A stretch of 64,000 bases of DNA from Liolophura sinensis. Taxonomy: Eukaryota; Mollusca; Polyplacophora; Chitonida; Chitonidae. The notes under the pieces are model-generated. The model ran no database searches, was not told where the DNA came from, and saw only the letters and a program-made list of their open reading frames with translations. The position numbers were made by a program, and so were the translations under genes. The first letter of the stretch is position 1. Every line of letters starts with the position of its first letter. Location: positions 14,203,570 to 14,267,569 of the forward strand of contig NC_088300.1 in the NCBI RefSeq assembly GCF_032854445.1, read 5' to 3'. Shown here one piece after another: positions 1-12,403 of the stretch.

Positions 1-3000
1 AAAGTATATTTATTATACCCAACATGAATTAATAATAACAGCAGAATGAAGAATAGATAGAACGCGTTTGGGGATAAAAATCCGGATGACACACTATGAC
101 GATGAGCAAACAGAAAGTCTCAAATGGACGCTGTCAGAAATTGTGATTTTACAACCCGTAAATCATGAAGGGTTGATATATGTTTGTCTGGGATGGGGAT
201 GGGATGGGTGTGAGGTGGGGGTGGTGAGGTGTACAGCCGTGTTCACGCCATCCTCCCAAAGAATTCTTCTTCTAAACACTGTGTCGGTCACATAAGGTCA
301 GCACCACCAGCTGCCCGTTGGTCACTCCTGTTTGTTTGAGACTATTGTAAATAAACCGACCATAGTAAAAGCGTTTCCTTCGGTGTAACACCGTATGGTT
401 TTGAGATCGCCTTTCCGAATTGGTCAGTCGCGTCGAAATTCGCCCATTTTCGACGATAATTTTCTCAGGATGTGTCGAGGAAATCGGGATATATCAGTCA
501 GCAAAGTATGATATGATACTTCAAAAATAATAAAACGGCGACACGCAGTGCGCCAGGTCAGTTTGTCTAAGTGTAGCGACTTCCGCAATAAAATGTGAAA
601 ATCAGCAAGAACTTCTTTTTGATCTTTGTTGACTTTCCACTTAATTGAGTTTAAATAAATCCTTGGGAAATTCAGGTAAACATTTATCTTATTATTAAAC
701 TTTCGTTCTGTGTACAAGCTGTTTGTTGAATTTTCTCGACAATTTCACTCGGACGATGGTCCGTATGTAAAGGTCACTGAGGGTGCAGAACAAGACGTAA
801 GGCCCCGGATGGGTCTGGTTTCTGCTCAGATAAACCGGGTCAGGCAACTTTTGAGTTTTATTACTTCAGGTTATTTTGTGTCCGGTGTCATTGAACTGGC
901 ATTTCTAGTAGAACCAGATATAATAGGAGCTGGGAGGGAGGGGATGTGAGGGGCTGCTATGTCAAGATTGGCTGATCAGGGACAAAAAGCTCTGCACTTG
1001 TTGAGCATCGCTCAAAGCGCTAGCGCTGAATGACGTACGTGCCAGAAAGCCCTGTAGGCTGACAGCAGGTATATGGTAAGACATACATCATAGCTGTGAA
1101 TGGGCCTGCATAAGAACCAGCCAGAGTTGTTTGTACTGAGTGAGTTGGTCAGGACGGGGTCATTCAAAGGCCAACTGGGCCCCTATCTGACCAAGTGTGA
1201 AGGACTGAGTACTGCACTACAACTCCGGCCACTGAGGTTTCACGTTACACGTCCGAAGATGTACACATCACGGTGTTGCAACCTTATGACCGCTAGCGTA
1301 ACCCGGTCAACGAGGCAGGCCGGATGTGGATATTCCACTGAACAGAGTATAAAACCGGCTTCTCCTAAGCGACCATGTACATGTACGTTCACAAACTTAA
1401 AGTTAAGAACTCAGTTAAAGTTAAAAGTTATGATTATCTGCAAGAAGAAAGTTAACGTTTCCTTCAAGAAGTTAAAACGGCAATTTGAAATAAATGAAAC
1501 AAAGAAAGATATGCTAACAATAAACATTTTTGAGTTTTGCAACGATGCTAAAACATCTGAGGACCAAAACGTACCCCTGATAAGTCATTGGAAACACTAC
1601 GGGTGTTTTGTTATTCATTTTTGTTGTTGTTGAAATCATGTATTAATGGGCGGCAGCGGGTAAGACAATCATGAACTTTGAGAAGCCTTCGTTAAACTTT
1701 TCTGTTCAGAAGACAAACTTTTAAAAATTGAAAGTAATTGCTCCATTATCAGTATGAAACGATAAGATATCACTTTGGAGACTTTGAGTGAGCGCTGGGG
1801 GTACATGTATTCAAAGATTAAACTGGACGAAAGTCTTATCAACTTAAAATTCTTTTCTTTGGTCCCACCGGTGTCGAATTTAGTTAAAAATAACTTAGGC
1901 CAAGTTAGATTTTAGTGTCAGTGCACTTCACCCATGAACTCATGAAATCACGAGTATGCATCGGAATAACTTGGCAAAAGAGCGAGAAAATGTGTTAACG
2001 GGATGTACGTGTACAATATGTGGGTCAGGAAGTGGGGGGAAGGGGGGGGGGGGGTGCAGCTGACTGCAGCTTGTATCGCATATCGCTTGACCGGTCAGGG
2101 AAACATTTGTTTCTAGTTTACAGTCGACAAAACACTTGATAACGCCTTTCTACAAACGCAGAACTAAATCTGCAAATATTTTGGCAATTTTGAAACTCGG
2201 TTGTTTTTACTTTTACATTACTTGATGATAAAAAAGTGTATATTTTGAGCGCTTGAACTGTAAAGGAATGTTCAAATATTTTCCTCTCGACGTGATGTAC
2301 ATATGGCTCTTATTGCACTAACTAAATGAAATAATGAGACGGTTGAACTCTGCTATGTCAGCGTTAAATCGAGATCATCATAATCATATCCTGAGCTTAA
2401 ATAAGGTGACTTATTAAGCGCAATGATTATCGATTTTCTTTCATGTTTTTATGTACGTGTCCAAATCATATTATCTTTGTGTGTATTGATAAGTCTTCGG
2501 CAATTTTGGAATGATCAGAAGAAAATTGTAAACATTTAGCGCATCTTGTTAAACTGAATTACAGATTAAAAATGATATAATACATATACATGTTGTACAT
2601 CACCTGTTATAAAGTGGTTATTACATTGCATTTATACTTATACACTTTTAATTTTCTTATCTCATTAGTATCATAGGTTGTTATGTATCTAATCATCTTT
2701 TTATGCAACATTATACATAACAACATCGCCATTTTTCTCCCGTTGATTGTAGATGAGTGCATGCATGTGTTTTTATTGACTATTGCCGCTAATTTCACTT
2801 CGCCCACCCTATTATTCGTGCATTTCCGTTTCATGTTTAATATTAATGTATACTATTTGCGGATGCTAAAACCTTAAAACGATATGATGGAAACTTAGTA
2901 TGCGATTTCTCAGTTCCAGAGTAGATATGCGTTTGAATTATGCTATTGTTATTCGTGGAGCAATACGATTAAAACTCATACACGTACTCATAGTTACGGG

Positions 3001-5848
3001 TGCATGGTATACAAAACAATGGCAACTACTGAGAGGCTTTGGGGGAATATCATTTTACCCTTAATTAGGATAGAAAATCTGTTCGTAAAATGATGAATAT
3101 CTTGCAATCCAAGAGTAAACAAAACAAAAAATATTATTAATATAGCATGCGAGAAATGGAATTCATCGTTTTCTGGGTCATAGAAGGGTTGTGAGATCAA
3201 ACTCATCTCTGGGTCTCTTAAGTACAGTGATACTTCAGAAATTTTGTAACTTATGTTTTTGGCGCATGAGATTGTATCCCCCTGTTCTTTTCTGTTTCCT
3301 CTTCTAACAGACTTGATCGCTCTCTAATTAAGTAATTTTCTGTACGAGGTAAAGCACCAGTTGAATAAAATATATAGAACGTATATAGACATCAGGGCAT
3401 GGTGACATTGCATGTGCTTTGACAAGATCTGTGCGCACAAAAGCTTCAACGATTTGTTTTGTAATCATACAAGAATAAGAAACCTCTTTGCGCAGGATAT
3501 GTTAAAACGACAGGCCACAATTTGGCCAGCGGACAATTGGAGTTGTATGTATAAGCACCTATTGTTGTTTGTCTGACAACCAGTGCAGTAATATAGCATA
3601 TGTAGTCGTGCAAGAAAACAACTTATGGACAAGTCTGACAGCTGGCTTGTCACGTATGATTCATTGCTGCAGTAAATGCTATAATGATCATGCAGCACAG
3701 ACTCGCATCGCAGCAACAGTCACTGAACCGTGGACAGGTAAAGGATATAACTTATTCAAATGAGACAGAGAGGGTTGAAATCCGAGAGCCCGGCATGAGC
3801 GTTTTTGTGTTAACGTGCTGGAACGTTGAACCATAAGCATTGTGGATATGACTTCACAACTCGTGAACTATGCCCTAAGTCCGTTCATGAAAATGCAGGT
3901 TCAATGGGTGCTAACAAAAGTCATAAGGACCCCGGCAACAAGACCCTGAGGGCAACGACAGAATATCTGATCCGATCCAAACCAGGACAATGAAAGATCA
4001 ATCTTCAACAAACACTTCGCTTGAAATTTGATTTAAAAAAACTTGAGGAGACCGTTGACTGTTTGACCCCTGTCCATTCAGCGGTCAGTGTTGGACAATC
4101 GTTGCACTCTTCTGCGATAAAGAGTGCCGTTTGATACACGCTGGCTTTATGGTGGCCTTTTTGTATGTGACACGTCAGATCACAATTGACACCTATATGT
4201 AACATATCCACAATGTACGATAAAACCAGTCAACGGTCGAAAAGTGTCTTACCTGGTCAACCATTAAACTTTCTCTAAATACTTAGCGCTGTAAACAAGT
4301 AACATTTTTTTCTTAACACAACAATATTTATGCATGATTAACGTTTTCTGACCACAGAGAGATAAATAATCTCGACTAACAAAACTAATTTACTTGTTGA
4401 ATTAGTACAAACAAAGAAAAAAGAAAGAAAAACTGATTAAATCATTCCATGACTATTTACTGTTTAATGTTCGTTAAACTGAGCCATTTTCCTGCTTTGG
4501 ATTTTTGTACAGTTGTTGTAGATCTGTGTTTTTACCACAGGCATTTTAGGAAATAGAAATGACTAAAGTAGAAAAACTGTTTCCGTTTTATTGTTTTGTA
4601 TAGGCCTACATGCCGTTTGTACTGGACTGGCCTCGCGCAGCTAGATCGGTATACACAGAGCAATCCTTTTTTGACACTGATTAATCCATCTGATGCTTAG
4701 GAGCGTGAACTTTGAAACAATGACGAGCACACTTGAAGGGTCACCATTATGTATCTGGGTTATAATCCAATGGACTACATTGACCACTTGTTGAATGAAC
4801 TCCTACCTGTAAATACTGGCTGTCATTTTTTTCCACTGCATGTGTCATGAATAAAAGCCATCATAAACAGCCCAAGCAAGTAGTTTGCTGCACTTAAAAT
4901 ATTTCTAAGTAAGTTATGAACACTAACAACCTTAGATACTGTGGCTTCCTGTCTGTTGCGACCATGAACTCTCATGTGACCCCAAGTAACGTCATGTATG
5001 ACAACAGCTTGGTTACACGCACCACACAAGCAGTGTGCAGTAAGTACACAACGTGTATCGGTACTTGAAATGATAACGTTTTTGTTATCCAAAATTCTAA
5101 TACTGTAAAGGATCATATCTCACTAGAGAAAAAAATATATATATATATACACAAAGTATATTCTTTGGCAGTTTTTGATGGCCTATCTTGTTTTTGCTTT
5201 TTTTTGTTTCAAGCTAAATTGTTAAAACTATGGTCATGTGACGCGGAGACAATTTCAGAATTTGTATATAAGGCAATATATGTTTAGTTGAGACTTATTC
5301 CCTTTTATTATATATGTCATTAAAGTTTTCTGCCAATGCACCTTATGCAGTCGTTGGCGTTTTTCCCAGCAAACGATATGATGGTTTAGATTTGATTGAC
5401 CCATGCCACTCTTATTGACAGCCACTGTTTGACAGTTGAAAAACAGGAATTCTCAATTGAGGATGATAGTTAAACGGTTTGGAATTCTCACAATGATGTA
5501 AAAGACTACAGCATAAAATATACGACAAGATCACCGATGGTAGCGTCACACGGTTGTCAATTAATCAGGCGTTACCAATGAAATCCGGTCTCTTGTGTAT
5601 TTATATCTCAGTTAGGGTTTTTGTATCTCCGTCAGACTTTTCCTGTAAATGGCTAAATATAGTATCAATTTAACCTGGCCTCCTACCCAGCCTCATGGTT
5701 TAGAATTTTCCCATTTCCTAAACAAGTTATGTGAGGTATTTAGCCAAAATAGTCATCAATTTTGAGAGGTACTGGCGTGATGGTTATATGTGTTACACAA
5801 CGTTTTTCATTATTTTCAAATGTATATATCACTAGTACTGTATATAAC
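1..5848. other. AT-rich region without a supportable gene
   Basis: No exon chain, conserved domain or RNA gene is recognisable on either strand. Open frames are short and compositionally random; the longest (1100-1633, +) resembles no family I know. Visible items are a G-run at about 2034-2056, a short TA tract near 5135-5150 and AT-rich filler. I read this as intergenic or intronic DNA of a gene lying outside the window. Confidence 0.5.
2034..2056 (+). repeat. Poly-G tract
   Basis: A G-rich run broken by two A residues, followed by TGCAGCTGACTGCAGC. It is a simple low-complexity tract with quadruplex potential on the + strand. No associated element is recognised. Confidence 0.7.
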
Positions 5849-6135
5849 TCATAAGCCACATTTATTTATTTGATTGGTGTTTTACGCCGTACTCAAGAAT
5901 ATTTCACTTATACGACGGCGGCCAGCATTATGGTGGGAGGAAACTGGGCACAGCCCAGGGGAAGCCCACGACCATCCGCAGGTTCCTGGAAGATCTTCCC
6001 ACGTACGGCCGAAGAGGAAGCCAGCATGAGCTGGACTTGAACTCACAGCGACCGCATTGGTGAGAGACTCCTGCGTCATTACGCTGCGCTAGCGCGCTAA
6101 CCGACTGAGCGACGGAGGCCCCTCATAAGCCACAT
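5849..6135 (-). mobile_element. Full-length tRNA-derived SINE with target-site duplication
   Basis: Read on the - strand, the element starts at 6122 with a tRNA-like head (GGGGCCTCCGTCGCTCAG, box-A-like), followed by a box-B-like GTGAGTTCAAGTCC. It then has a body with ACCTGCGGATGGTCGTGGG and ACCATAATGCTGGCCGCCG, and ends at 5862 with GGCGTAAAACACCAATCAAA plus an AAATAAAT tail. The 13-bp sequence TCATAAGCCACAT occurs at both 5849-5861 and 6123-6135. This is a perfect target-site duplication and shows insertion by target-primed retrotransposition. Length without the duplication is about 261 bp. This copy defines the family seen throughout the window. Confidence 0.9.
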
Positions 6136-7680
6136 GAACTGGAGTATAATACATACGAATGACGGGAAACCGGAAATATTTGAAAATTAAAAAAAAATGT
6201 TGTTGAGTTATAAAATAGAAAATTTCTATTGATATCCTGTATTGGTAGGAATTGTACTTCGTTTTATTAAAGTTTGATGGAATAGGATTGCTACCATATG
6301 TAGTAGCTGGGAACAAAAAGTAATGCAAGGAAATTCATACATATATAGGTACATGTTTAGGTCACTGCAAGTAGACTTGGGTACCATCAAGTTGCTGGTG
6401 TATAGAGGGCGTACAATATTATGCTGGGATGTGGTGATATAGAGCAGCTCGTAGGTGGGAATGTCACACGATCAGGTACTGACAAATGTCCACAATATTG
6501 AAGATGGCGTGTAAAAATTCAATTACCCGCGAATAAACTCCAAATTGTATCATAATGGGAACGTCTTTACGGTATAGGCGGTTTAAAGCATACAGGAATT
6601 ACCGAGGTGAAAAGGTTCCTAATGGTGCTGTGACCACATTGAGTGGCGATTCTTCGAGAAGTGTCCTCAGAGCGGCCTCAGAACTTACCTAGGTGCTAGC
6701 CTAGTGGGCATCTTTGGCCGACGTAACACACAGCTGTAGGGGTACTGGTCAGTTGCGAGGATTATTGGTCATCCCAAGTGGTCAAATTAGGCCAGTGTCT
6801 GAGTCTACAGTGGTCTTACACGTCCAAGCACTTAGCAAGACTTATTGACCACGTGAAGATCGATAAAAGCAAATTGATTTAGTCTGGCTCTGATGCGGAC
6901 ACCAGGACTAATGAAGTAATTTTAGATCGAACGTGGTCACTTATTGTCCTAGCCTCGTCCATTACGTGAGATTGCTGGACAGTTACACGGCCACCTTGAT
7001 GAATCTATTAATTGAGTATCGGGTAGACATATTGTCTTACAGGAGCTCGTGGTCAGTGACATACTATCCCCGTCTGGTCACTCAGTCTGGCGGACATCTT
7101 CACAGACTCCTATCTAAACAGGCTGAAGAACACCACTGTGCATAGCTGAGATTCCATGTATACGCTTCTACGTTCTTTCAGTGTCAAGGAAAAGCAAATG
7201 CCGATCCCAATGCCTCGCTATGTATAAACGAGATTCAAAGGGCTTCGAAGACTCCATTTAAGCAAAAACATTCAATAGATAAGCTCTCCAATTCACAATT
7301 ACAGTAATAAAATATAACTATATAAAGATATAGAATGGGAAAATCGTTACCGTTAGAAAAATGATATAGATAAATCTTTGAGAGCATGGATGCCAAAGAG
7401 CTCGTCTGAATGGGACACACCAGTGCATGCAGCTCGATACATAAGAGGCTTAACTATTTACCTTAACATGGACTCTAATATATAAAAAAGCAAAAAAACA
7501 AAAAAATTGTGAAGGTGATGAATTTGGTAGTTTAGATAATTTACACATATGAATATCACGAACCCTCGTGTTATTGTGCTTTACATGTATCCAACCCTGA
7601 GCTCAATATGTACCACTCCTTAACATGTACCGTAACATTGGCTGCAGTGACCTAATTGTTAGTCAAGGACCAAGGGGAGA
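6136..7680. other. No recognisable gene
   Basis: Nothing supportable is seen here. The stretch 6720-7090 is somewhat richer in G+C than its surroundings and contains several GGTCA motifs, but no exon or domain. Confidence 0.45.
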
Positions 7681-7760
7681 GGGGGGGGGGGGGGGGGGCT
7701 CCGTTGCTCAGTCGGTTAGCGCGCTAGCGCAGCGTTATGACCCAGGATCCATGATTCCAG
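7681..7760 (+). mobile_element. SINE head fragment preceded by a poly-G run
   Basis: A G-run at 7681-7699 runs directly into CTCCGTTGCTCAGTCGG, the tRNA-like head of the window's main SINE. The match continues to about 7755 (GACCCAGGATCC) and then stops, so only the 5' part is present. Confidence 0.75.
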
Positions 7761-8625
7761 CTTAGCACCCACATTGAGCCGTTACATTCACCAATCTTGG
7801 ACTTGGTCCTGTCATCTGTTAGGTTGCACAAGCTTGCAGTGATCTTAAAATAATACTGAATTCATATCAGCTCATTCTCCATGAGCATAAAGACCACACA
7901 GTGGAATTAACACAAATGTAACCAAAGTATAACCATTCGGACATCATCGGCGAGCTTTACAAGCCGAAATGTTCTAATCATGACTGTCACGTGAGTGTTC
8001 ACAACTGGGGTGAACTCAGATGCACTTCCCAAGATCAAGATCATGGTCTTTTTTGGCAATAGTTGTAGTAAGTTAATTTGTTCATTATTATAAAAACAAC
8101 AAGTAAATTTAGGACTTCCAAACACCTTGTCTATCACCTTTTTTGTGATATATACATTTTCTTGGTATATGCCCAATCCAACCGAGACGATTCGAAAATC
8201 GAGGTAAGCAAAGATTGGCTGGCTGTCAATGAGCCAGTCACACTCATATTAACTGTGACGCTGTGGTCTTTAGTATTCTAGTATTATTTTAGACTATTAG
8301 GTGATATTAAGTCAGGGTTACGTCAGTATTAACCCTGTTCTTGTAGCGTACAGCTTTGTCATGTTGAGGACCGAGATCCAAGTTAGTGAATAAAGAGCAG
8401 AGATCTGTATTTCTGAAATCTCAGAACTAGCTTAAGTACAGGCGAGCGAAAAATCATCCACGAAAAATCTTTTAGCTGTGCTCATATATAGTTACAGTGA
8501 TTGTATGAAAGCAGTTTGAAGTAAGGTAATTGCATACATACCCCAGTTTGACAACGCATGCGCATGACGCTCTCATAATATGGAATAGCACAATTAACAA
8601 CAAACTATAAGTAGCAAATTTGAAA

Positions 8626-8886
8626 AAGTGACTCAGTTGGTTAGCATGCTAGCGTAGTGTAATGACCCAGGAGCCTCTTACCAATGCGGTCGCTGTGAGT
8701 TCAAGTCCAGCTCATGCTGGCTTATCCTCCGGCCGCAAGTGGGAAGGTCTGTCAGCAACCTGCGGATGGTCGTGGGTTTCCCCTGGGCTCTGTCCGGTTT
8801 CCTCCCACCATAATGCTGGCCGCCGTCGTATAAGTGAAATATTCTTGAGTACGGCGTAAAACACCAATCAAATAAATAAATAAATA
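8626..8886 (+). mobile_element. Nearly complete SINE copy
   Basis: It runs from the tRNA-like head (CTCAGTTGGTTAGC) through TGTGAGTTCAAGTCCAG, the GGATGGTCGTGGGTTT body and the GGCGTAAAACACCAATCAAA tail to an AAATAAAT run. It is the same family as the copy at 5862-6122, in the opposite orientation. The first few bases of the head are missing or diverged. Confidence 0.9.
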
Positions 8887-8929
8887 TAATTCTGTCAATA
8901 CTGGGGTCAGTGAATTGCAAACCAGGTTT

Positions 8930-9765
8930 TTTGGATCACTCTTTACATTGGTCCTACTTATTCCGCCAGTACATGAAAGGACAGGATTTCCAACAAGATT
9001 GTTTAAAACACGCTTCACATGGCGCGTGGCTATTCTGTCAGTATGTGTATTCAGGGATCAACCCATTTCTAGCTTTGAAACAGGCTTTGCAATGGACCTA
9101 CCTGTTTCCTCGATATAAGGGATTAAGCCAGATTGTTTGAATCATTACATTACATTGGACCTGCCTATTCTGTCGTTATATGAAATCAGAGAATGTCCAG
9201 AAGGATTGTTTGAACCAAGCTTCCTATAGTGGACCTGTGTATTCCATTGGTACATGAAGCCGGGTGATTTGAAGCCGGATTGTTCTAGAACGAGATTTTA
9301 TTCATTCTGGATGTGCCTATTTTGTCAATACATGGGATCAGAGAGTTTCAGGAAGAATGTGAAAACGAAAATTCACATTGCTCCTGTACATTCCGCCAAT
9401 GCAATGGATTAGAAGAGCTTCAGCCCGATGTTTGGAAACAATTCTCACATTGGACTTTGGTGTATATTGCGTCGATAAATGTGATTAGAATTATTAAGGA
9501 TTTGTAGAGTGATCGATTGTCTGAAACTAGTTTTATATTGAACCTATATATCTAATCGATCAACACATATATAGGAGCAGAGGGTTTCAAACCAGATAGT
9601 TCGGGAGAAGTGATACATTGAACCTGAAGATACGGTCAACATATTGTATCGTATGATTATATTGTTTGAAAGAAGCTTCAGATTGGACCCTGTCGATCCA
9701 TGTCGATCCAATCGATACATGCATGGTATCACAAAATTACAAACCAGATTGTTTAAAATATATAT
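8930..9765 (+). repeat. Decayed tandem repeat, units of about 66-85 bp, about 11 copies
   Basis: A phrase like CATTGGACCTGCCTATTCTG recurs near 8946, 9017, 9089, 9156, 9224, 9302, 9375, 9447, 9533, 9611 and 9682. Each is followed by a variant of ATACATGGGATCAGAG and then AACCAGATTGTTTGAA. Units differ at many positions and in length, so the array is old. In one + frame (8910-9140) about three units read through with a periodicity of about 24 residues, but later units break the frame, so coding is not supported. Confidence 0.75.
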
Positions 9766-12155
9766 AAACATAATTATAATACAATTAAACACTACGTGTT
9801 GACATTCTGATGTCCTTCAAAGAACATTGCTGACGAAACTTGTCTATGGTCTTGGTGATATTTTTAAATGTTCAAAAGTCAAAAGTTTTAAAGTCTTTGG
9901 TATGACCTGATCCGGGTTTGATCTTGGGCCTCCCGACATCTGCTAAATGTATATATGTCTCTGTGATGCACCTTGTAGTACAGGCATATACACAAAAAAA
10001 AAAACATACTAACACATGTTATAAAATACAGGAAACTGGCATGCCCAAATATGGTCTTATTACCTCAAATTTATTCCTATGTCATGGATTGCTACATATA
10101 TGTCCATGTCATTTTGATTGCAACAACATTTTTACATGCAATATATAGAAAGTGACAGGGATTGTTTGTTGAAGTAAAATGCTGTCATTATGCTGTGAAA
10201 ATATGTACTCTCCACTTGATTTCTATAAAGATTGATTTTCAATCATACTTTTACTATGCAGACTTTACACAAGGAAATGCATGTTTTATCCAACAACAAA
10301 AGCGAAATTATTTGATTTGATTGATTGATTGATTGACCCTGCACTCAAGAATATTTCATTTATACAACGGCAGCCAGAATAATGATAGGAGGAAACCAAC
10401 GACCATCCATAGGTTGCTGAAAGACCCAAAAAATACTATGACCTGGTGCGGTAGTGCTATTACGGCCAGCTTAATTACTGGATAATAAATGCAATTTGAA
10501 CTAATCTATGACAAATAACAGGGTTCAATTCACGTGCATATACGGGTGGGTGAGTGGAGTTAGTTCACCCCTATCGTATCTCCATTATTATGAGATAAAG
10601 TATGAAGATACCACTACAACTACTGCACATCCTGGCTGATCAGTGTTAAGTCCACGTCGGATATACATGTGATATACCATTCATATAAGTCATTTTGTTC
10701 TGATCACTTAAGGCATTTCAATTATCCACTTTGATAAAACATTTTGAAATGTCAGCACTTTGATATGTTTAATGTATATGATAGTGCAACCAGGTTGTAG
10801 TAACTACGAAGATAATGAAACGTGTATGGATGGTCGGTAACTGCTTGACGGCCTATTGGCCTATTTATTTATCCCCGATGACCGCTCAGGAGATCGGGTT
10901 AGCGCCAATATGTGTAGTATTGATAATCAACAACAGATAACCTGTGCATAATTTGCGCAACTATTGCTGGCAGGGCTTTGAGCGGGGAGTAGAAGGACCC
11001 TTGTAGGTTTGGGGTCACGGCCCAGTTCGTCCGGGGAAGGTCAGTGAAAGGGCAGGTCAGCGTTAGTGTGTGGCAGGGGACTGGACTGGACGCAATATGG
11101 TGAGCTCAGATTGCATGGTTCAGTACGGCCTAGGGTCAGCCGGTCAGTCAATGTTACATCTGTTCCTATAAGCCCAGCTCCGGCCAGCGGCCAGTTTCCC
11201 ATAGCGCGCCTAGCTCGCTGGTTTCTCGCCGTCACTGGACGTGATGAACAAATGGCACAATGCTCCCAGTGTTTATTGATTATGTTAGAGGCTGATGGTC
11301 ACCGGTCTGCTGGACATCTCTGCCTTTCTAATCAATCACAATTTGTCCGGTAACACTCACTCCGACCCGCGTTACACTGTACATCTACACCAGCCCCGTT
11401 AAATCGAGCACGCGAGGCCGAGCGACCTTGGTCTGTAGACTGTCCCCCGACTGTAGGTCTTCGTATTAAACCGTCTGACGGACCAGATGTCCTTAATTGT
11501 GTAACCAAGGCACCCTGGCGTCTCAGACGGTGACCATAACTTGTACGGTGTCGGGTTAGGATGGATCGTACACGGACAATATATTGACCGGATATAATGT
11601 CTACGTCGTTCTTACAAGTCACCTAATCTGTCCGACAGATGCTGTGTTAACGGCTTATACCGTTATTCCAACTCAGCGGTCTTTTAGCCCACAAAGTCAT
11701 CAGAAACGTTTAATACTTTTGCGTGTACCATATCAGCCACAGAAATACATAATACTACACACTTAAGCGCATGTTCAGACCTCAAAATGCTTACCTTATT
11801 AAAATAACGTGCATGGTAGTCTACATAGGCCCACAAACAAGCCCTGAGCTGGAAGTTTGTTTACCTATTAGCGTTAAATATAGAAATAATTATAAAATAA
11901 ATATGACTTAATATGTGAGCAGACATCAATCATGAATTTCATTAATATAACCTTTGTCCAAATTTTGAATCTCTCACGAATATGTATGTATTATGTTGTA
12001 CCGTTCTTTAGATTTCAAAGCCCTCTTTTTGATTCTGTTTGAAGCGATAACTCACCACGTCACTGAGATCAAAGAGTGACGCTAACTTCAAGTTTACAAC
12101 GTGAAAACGATTCACATACAGCAAAGTTTTTGGTCTCAACAGGTAAACTCTTTAT
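9766..12155. other. No recognisable gene; contains a GC-richer island
   Basis: Mostly AT-rich DNA apart from the SINE fragment at 10311-10427. The interval 10830-11640 is clearly richer in G+C and CpG than its neighbours and holds overlapping open frames on both strands. None of them has splice sites or motifs I can recognise. It might be a distal promoter or enhancer, or an unrecognised first exon. Confidence 0.35.
10311..10427 (-). mobile_element. SINE 3' fragment
   Basis: On the - strand the 3' part of the main SINE is visible: a diverged body (ACCTATGGATGGTCGTTGG), then CTTGAGTGCAGGGTCAATC and a TCAA repeat tail. The head is absent, and part of the body is deleted relative to the copy at 5862-6122. 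Confidence 0.75.
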
Positions 12156-12403
12156 TTGGTTTGATTTGATTTGATTCTCAAGAATGTCTCACCCATACGA
12201 CGGCGGACAGCATTATGGTGGGAGGAAACCGGGCGACGCCCGAGGGGAAACCCACAACTATCAGCAGGTTGATGGAAGACCTTGTCACGTACGGCCAAAG
12301 AGAAATCAAACATGACTTGAACTCACAACGACCGCATTGGTGAGAGGCTCCTGGATCATTTGCGCCGCACTGGCACGCTAGCTACTGCGGCCATGGAGCC
12401 CCA
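12156..12403 (-). mobile_element. SINE copy, diverged
   Basis: On the - strand: head GGGGCTCCATGGCCGCAG, box-B-like TGTGAGTTCAAGTC, body with GGTTTCCTCCCACCATAAT and GTATGGGTGAGAC, then an AATCAAATCAAA tail. The head is preceded by a G-rich stretch on the same strand (12404-12415), as at two other copies. Confidence 0.85.

Noticed and set aside
1100..1633. 177-codon open frame on the + strand
   Set aside because: It has no recognisable motif, no flanking exon with matching phase, and composition that shifts to Lys/Ile-rich AT-driven residues. It is probably a chance frame.
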